From Emergencia sp. 1XD21-10 (GTDB lineage Bacteria; Bacillota; Clostridia; Peptostreptococcales; Anaerovoracaceae): a stretch of DNA of 64,000 nt. The translations under genes and the position numbers were made by a program. Position 1 is the first letter of the stretch. Each line of letters starts with the position of its first letter. The notes beneath the pieces were generated by a model that saw only the letters and a list, made by a program, of their open reading frames with translations, was not told the DNA's origin and did no database searches. Below are positions 60,865 to 64,000 of this stretch, piece after piece. The stretch is taken from assembly GCF_009936045.1 (NCBI RefSeq), contig NZ_QWEQ01000015.1, positions 55,647 through 119,646 of the forward strand, read 5' to 3'.

Positions 60865-61743
60865 ATGAAATTTTTAATTGCTGATGCTTTTACCGATACC
60901 ACTTTCGGCGGAAATCCAGCCGGCATCGTTCTGCTTTCCGAAGGCGCTGACTTTCCGTCTGACGAACTCTGCATCAAAACCGCTGCAGAACTTCGCTACT
61001 CTGAAACAGCTTTCATTAAAGTTTTAGATGCCCATGAATTTCAGATTCGCTATTTTACCCCAGCTGCGGAAGTTGACCTTTGCGGTCACGCTACCATCGC
61101 ATCATTTTATGCACTGATGTACCTCGGCATTATCGAAAATAACTGTTCCTGCATCAATCACACCCTTGCAGGAGATTTGAATATCGAAATCAAAGACGGC
61201 TTTATCATGATGGACATGGCTTCCCCAGAGGAAATTTCCATTATGAACGACCCTGAGAAAATCAAAGAGCTTTACGATATCATGGGAGCAGATTATGACT
61301 CCTCCATGGACCTACCTGTGCCAAGACTGATTTCCACAGGTCTTCCAGACATCATGATGCCCGTTTCTGACCTTGCCGCCCTTAACGCCATCGAGCCTGA
61401 CATGAAAGCTCTTTCCGCACTGTCAGAACGCTATGGCGTCGTCGGCGTCCATGCCTTTACGCTGCACTGTGAAAAAGGCGTTACCGCCCACGCCAGAAAC
61501 TTCGCACCTCTTTACGAAATTGACGAAGAGGCCGCCACTGGCACTTCCAGTGGCGCTATGACCTATTACTTCTATCTGAACAAACTCATTGGCGAAAAGA
61601 GCAGTTGTAAGTTCGTTCAGGGAGAAAAAATGCAGCGTCCGTCGGTGATTCTTACCGAAATCGACGCTTCTGCAGAAAGTTGCCGAATTAAGGTCGGCGG
61701 CAGTGCTGTCATTTTAGCGGAAGGTGAAATTCATATCAAGTAA
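60865..61743 (+). CDS. PhzF-family isomerase
   Basis: 292 residues, DapF-like fold. FTDTTFGGNPAGIV, the conserved Glu in LRYSETAF (about E47), CGHATIAS and late GTSSGAM. Family members isomerise small acids; no phenazine genes are present, so the substrate is unknown. SD GAGGAGG. Confidence 0.9.
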   Translation: MKFLIADAFTDTTFGGNPAGIVLLSEGADFPSDELCIKTAAELRYSETAFIKVLDAHEFQIRYFTPAAEVDLCGHATIASFYALMYLGIIENNCSCINHTLAGDLNIEIKDGFIMMDMASPEEISIMNDPEKIKELYDIMGADYDSSMDLPVPRLISTGLPDIMMPVSDLAALNAIEPDMKALSALSERYGVVGVHAFTLHCEKGVTAHARNFAPLYEIDEEAATGTSSGAMTYYFYLNKLIGEKSSCKFVQGEKMQRPSVILTEIDASAESCRIKVGGSAVILAEGEIHIK

Positions 61744-61788
61744 TAAGCGCTTGACCGCAAATGATGAAAAACAATGAAAAGCAAAAAC

Positions 61789-61825
61789 AAAGCCCTTGCC
61801 GATGCGCCAATCGACAAAGGGCTTT
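61789..61825. terminator. Bidirectional terminator between PhzF and ATP-grasp genes
   Basis: AAAGCCCTTG / CAAAGGGCTTT stem, T-runs on both sides of the convergent gap. Confidence 0.87.
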
Positions 61826-61832
61826 TATATTT

Positions 61833-63041
61833 TTAATCCAGAAATGGTGCAAAGATGTGTTTCATACCAATACCCTCTTCTACGTAAGGCAGCTGAATGA
61901 TATGGTAGCTAGCCTCGGAATTTCCTTCTATCAGGCAAACGCCTTTTTCTGTAATGGCAACGTCCCAGCCTACAAGGCCCACTCCTTCAAGCCGTAGTGC
62001 AGCCTCCTCCGTTACTGTAAGAACTTTATCCCAGTGAGGTATCTGAAAGCCTTTCGTTGCAAGCTTTGAAATAGGATGCTGAGGATAATGTTTCCCCTCC
62101 AAATCAATTGCATCCATACAGGTTACGCCACTTTTTACATCCACCGTAGCGATAATTCCGCCTGCATGAAAATTGTCCACAATCTTACCGCGACCCATGC
62201 GAAAGCCCGCATAAATATGATAACATTTTCCTTCCTGCGTAATCGTCAGTACCCGCACAGAATTCACCGAAGACGTATTGAACGCCGCCATCTCCGGATG
62301 CTGCACGATGCATTCCTCGCAAATCATTGTTTTCTTCGCCGAAAACAGTTTCTCATACAACGAGCGTTTCTCGGTTTCAGACAAGTCCGCGCCGCAGTGT
62401 ATCTTTTCGATACCCTTACCTTGTGTAGCAGACGTAGGCTTGCAGACTAAGTCCTCCACGCCTTCCATCCTTTCTAAAAACTCTTCAAAGGTGAGCTTCC
62501 GATTTACAAACCACTTTCGGTTCAGCAAATCGTCGTATTTCTTCGCAAAACGCTCCTTATGCAGCAGGAGTTTCAGCACTTTAGGATCGTGGTTGTACTT
62601 AAAAGAGATTTCATCCATCACCTTCGAGGTCAAAAAAGTGCTCTGTTTATCTGCATCATACCTATACAATTTAAATTTATAATAATCCTTGTAAGTGCAT
62701 CCGCACACCTTTCTCGCCTGCCTAATGCGTTCAAGTGCCGTCTCCTCGTCCCATCCGGTCTCCTTGCAGACCATTTCAAGAGCATGTGCCTTTTCTTCAC
62801 GATTTCGTGCATTTACAATCTGCATATCCCGTTTTACTTTTTCCAGTTCTTTCTCAGTTCTGGCCCAAAGTTTACGTTTTGCATAATATCTATAGGAAAT
62901 ATCCCATTCCCTGGCAACTTCCATCTGCTCTTTTGCTTGTTTATAGGTCCAACCAGTTTCTTTGCAAACGTATTCAATATATGGATTTCGCTTTTCTTTC
63001 CTCAAAATGCGCAATATTAATTTCTTTCCAGTTTCATTCAT
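61833..63041 (-). CDS. Sugar-transfer-associated ATP-grasp protein
   Basis: 402 residues. The C-terminal ~250 form an ATP-grasp domain (LVCKPTSATQGKGIEK, CEECIVQHPEM, GGIIATVDVKSG, VGWDVAITEKGVCLIEGN). Related proteins sit in surface-polysaccharide or teichuronic loci. Residues ~15-130 hold two copies of a CKETGW...YKxYYKxKLxxR module. Neighbours give no glycan locus, so the target is open. Confidence 0.85.
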   Translation of the reverse strand: MNETGKKLILRILRKEKRNPYIEYVCKETGWTYKQAKEQMEVAREWDISYRYYAKRKLWARTEKELEKVKRDMQIVNARNREEKAHALEMVCKETGWDEETALERIRQARKVCGCTYKDYYKFKLYRYDADKQSTFLTSKVMDEISFKYNHDPKVLKLLLHKERFAKKYDDLLNRKWFVNRKLTFEEFLERMEGVEDLVCKPTSATQGKGIEKIHCGADLSETEKRSLYEKLFSAKKTMICEECIVQHPEMAAFNTSSVNSVRVLTITQEGKCYHIYAGFRMGRGKIVDNFHAGGIIATVDVKSGVTCMDAIDLEGKHYPQHPISKLATKGFQIPHWDKVLTVTEEAALRLEGVGLVGWDVAITEKGVCLIEGNSEASYHIIQLPYVEEGIGMKHIFAPFLD

Positions 63042-63511
63042 CTTTCAGTTCATCCCCATATAATTTTTCTAACACTCTGTTAGTTTACACATCTTTAAAG
63101 AAGATTACTCCTTGAAAATGAAATTGAGATGAAAATTCCAATATTTTCTTTTATTAAAAAGAAATATTGGATACAGGCTAATGTCTATATCCAATATCTC
63201 TAAGTACAATATGATTAAGAGTCTAATCCCTCTTCCCTTTTATTTCAGTATAATATATCGTCAACAAAAATCAAGGAATTTCGGATAACTGGTCGTTTTT
63301 TCGGATAACTGGTCATTATTTGGTAATTAATCCCATAATTGTATGCGAAAACTGCCACTTTTCATATTTCTTTTCCCTAGTCAGTTTCTCCTATTTACGT
63401 ACCTTGATCTCTTCTTTATCCAGGGTATTCAGTATGAGTGAATGCTACGAAGAAAGAAACAGGCTGCGCCCAGTGCTAAGCGCTGCTTGATGAATTATGA
63501 CCGAATGGAAT
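63042..63511. other. AT-rich gap with competing hairpins and a 14-bp repeat
   Basis: CCAATATTTTC (63138-63148), GAAATATTGGATA (63161-63173) and TATATCCAATATC (63187-63199) can pair in two exclusive ways in the ATP-grasp leader. TCGGATAACTGGTC occurs twice at 63281-63294 and 63301-63314, 20 bp apart. No gene recognised. Confidence 0.5.
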
Positions 63512-63745
63512 TTACACCACATTTTGAACTTGACTTTTTTTTACTCTTTTTAACCTAAATTGTGATTTTTTTATAAAAGTGTATAAGATTTTGCTTCTTT
63601 CAGCTCTTTCATACTGCTGTGTCTCCAAAAATCTTTGATAAACCCTCGGTATTGCCTCATAAAATGCAGTATTTATGTATGTATCTTCCAATATTTCTAA
63701 AAACTTTATGCAGAAGTGCTCTATTGCTGAATGCAATTTATACAT
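63512..63745 (-). CDS. Possible small protein, unknown
   Basis: 77 codons, basic C-terminus, no SD and no recognised family. May be a decayed transposon piece or not coding. Listed only because nothing else explains the stretch. Confidence 0.2.
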   Translation of the reverse strand: MYKLHSAIEHFCIKFLEILEDTYINTAFYEAIPRVYQRFLETQQYERAERSKILYTFIKKSQFRLKRVKKSQVQNVV

Positions 63746-63865
63746 TTATCCAAGATTTTTTGATTTTCGGTTAAGATTTAATGATTCACTTATACACTTT
63801 TTTCGCGAATATCCGTTTTAGGTTAAAAGCAGTCTCCACTCGCTTAATGCTCTATTTATACAACC

Positions 63866-63907
63866 ATTAAAAATAGAAAAAAGAGACAGATTTAACTCTG
63901 TCTCTTT
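63866..63907 (-). terminator. Terminator of tuf
   Basis: AAAGAGACAG / CTGTCTCTTT stem, 8-base loop, TTTTCTATTTTT on the minus strand, 19 bases after the tuf stop. Confidence 0.92.
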
Positions 63908-63925
63908 CATAATGCGAACTTGCAA

Positions 63926-64000
63926 TTATTCGATGATCTCAGTAACAACGCCGGAACCTACTGTTCTGCCGCCTTCTCTGATCGCAAATCTCAGTCCTTC
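63926..64000 (-). CDS. tuf: Elongation factor Tu, C-terminal end (cut by window edge)
   Basis: The last 24 codons read GLRFAIREGGRTVGSGVVTE then IIE and stop, the conserved end of EF-Tu domain III. The rest lies beyond the window. Confidence 0.95.
   Translation of the reverse strand, partial: EGLRFAIREGGRTVGSGVVTEIIE

Noticed and set aside
63281..63314. CRISPR-like array
   Set aside because: Only two units with a 6-bp gap, no cas genes.
1..64000. tRNA, rRNA or complete phage
   Set aside because: No cloverleaf-like or rRNA sequence noticed by eye; no capsid, terminase or tail gene. A tRNA scan was not possible here.

Overview
The window looks like chromosome of a strictly anaerobic, gut-type Clostridia/Eubacteriales bacterium. 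It encodes a SCIFF peptide with its radical SAM maturase, desulfoferrodoxin, a ferredoxin-type aldo/keto reductase, a choloylglycine (bile salt) hydrolase, PucR- and sigma-54-type control of amino-acid and peptide uptake, and Tn916-like mobile DNA. I cannot fix the genus; a peptide-fermenting family XIII/Anaerovoracaceae-like lineage is a guess. No rRNA, tRNA or CRISPR array was seen. Both ends cut genes: an ABC exporter at the left edge and tuf (EF-Tu C-terminus) at the right edge.

Layout. 0-2.1 kb: SCIFF locus (47-aa six-Cys precursor, radical SAM/SPASM maturase, start of an ABC exporter). 2.1-6.1 kb: five-gene minus-strand envelope operon (D,D-carboxypeptidase, PyrK-like Fe-S protein, two bactofilins, polysaccharide deacetylase). 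6.1-20.5 kb: peptide and nitrogen acquisition block (PepV, M29 aminopeptidase, sigma-54 activator, OppABCDF, M55 D-aminopeptidase, NCS1 permease, PucR). Two well-formed -24/-12 promoters precede oppA and the M55 gene, so the nearby sigma-54 activator probably runs a D-peptide/oligopeptide regulon. 20.5-27 kb: decayed accessory region with an internally deleted integrase, conjugative-element sigma and HTH remnants, two intact HTH-Fic genes with operator-like repeats at their promoters, a degraded RNase III/dsRBD gene and two tandem mini-XRE regulators. 27.2-30.1 kb: GC-rich pabA-pabB-pabC set. 30.2-32.2 kb: more truncated genes (histidine kinase, RidA, flavodoxin) with an intact HD hydrolase and a membrane XRE regulator. 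32.37-38.60 kb: a complete-looking 6.2-kb integrative mobilizable element (int, XRE, xis, stem-loop-rich candidate oriT, MobA/L relaxase, XRE-TPR, TnpV) bounded by 19-bp direct repeats.

38.8-64 kb is mostly core: aldo/keto reductase, zinc-dependent PLC-like protein, ABC-F ATPase, desulfoferrodoxin, a heterodimeric ABC exporter, bile salt hydrolase, shikimate kinase, XRE regulator, BrnQ, split ThrE, PgeF, a six-gene mtnA-EamA-EamA-scpA-scpB-CpXC operon, a cold-shock gene with a terminator-like leader, two lytic transglycosylases separated by a repeated palindrome, PhzF and an ATP-grasp protein.

Functionally the native part points to import and hydrolysis of peptides (Opp, M29, PepV, M55, BrnQ, ThrE export), cell-wall remodelling (DacF-type, deacetylase, bactofilins, transglycosylases, PgeF) and anaerobic redox defence. 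Accessory DNA sits mainly in 21-38.6 kb. All calls are by reading the sequence; no database search was run.
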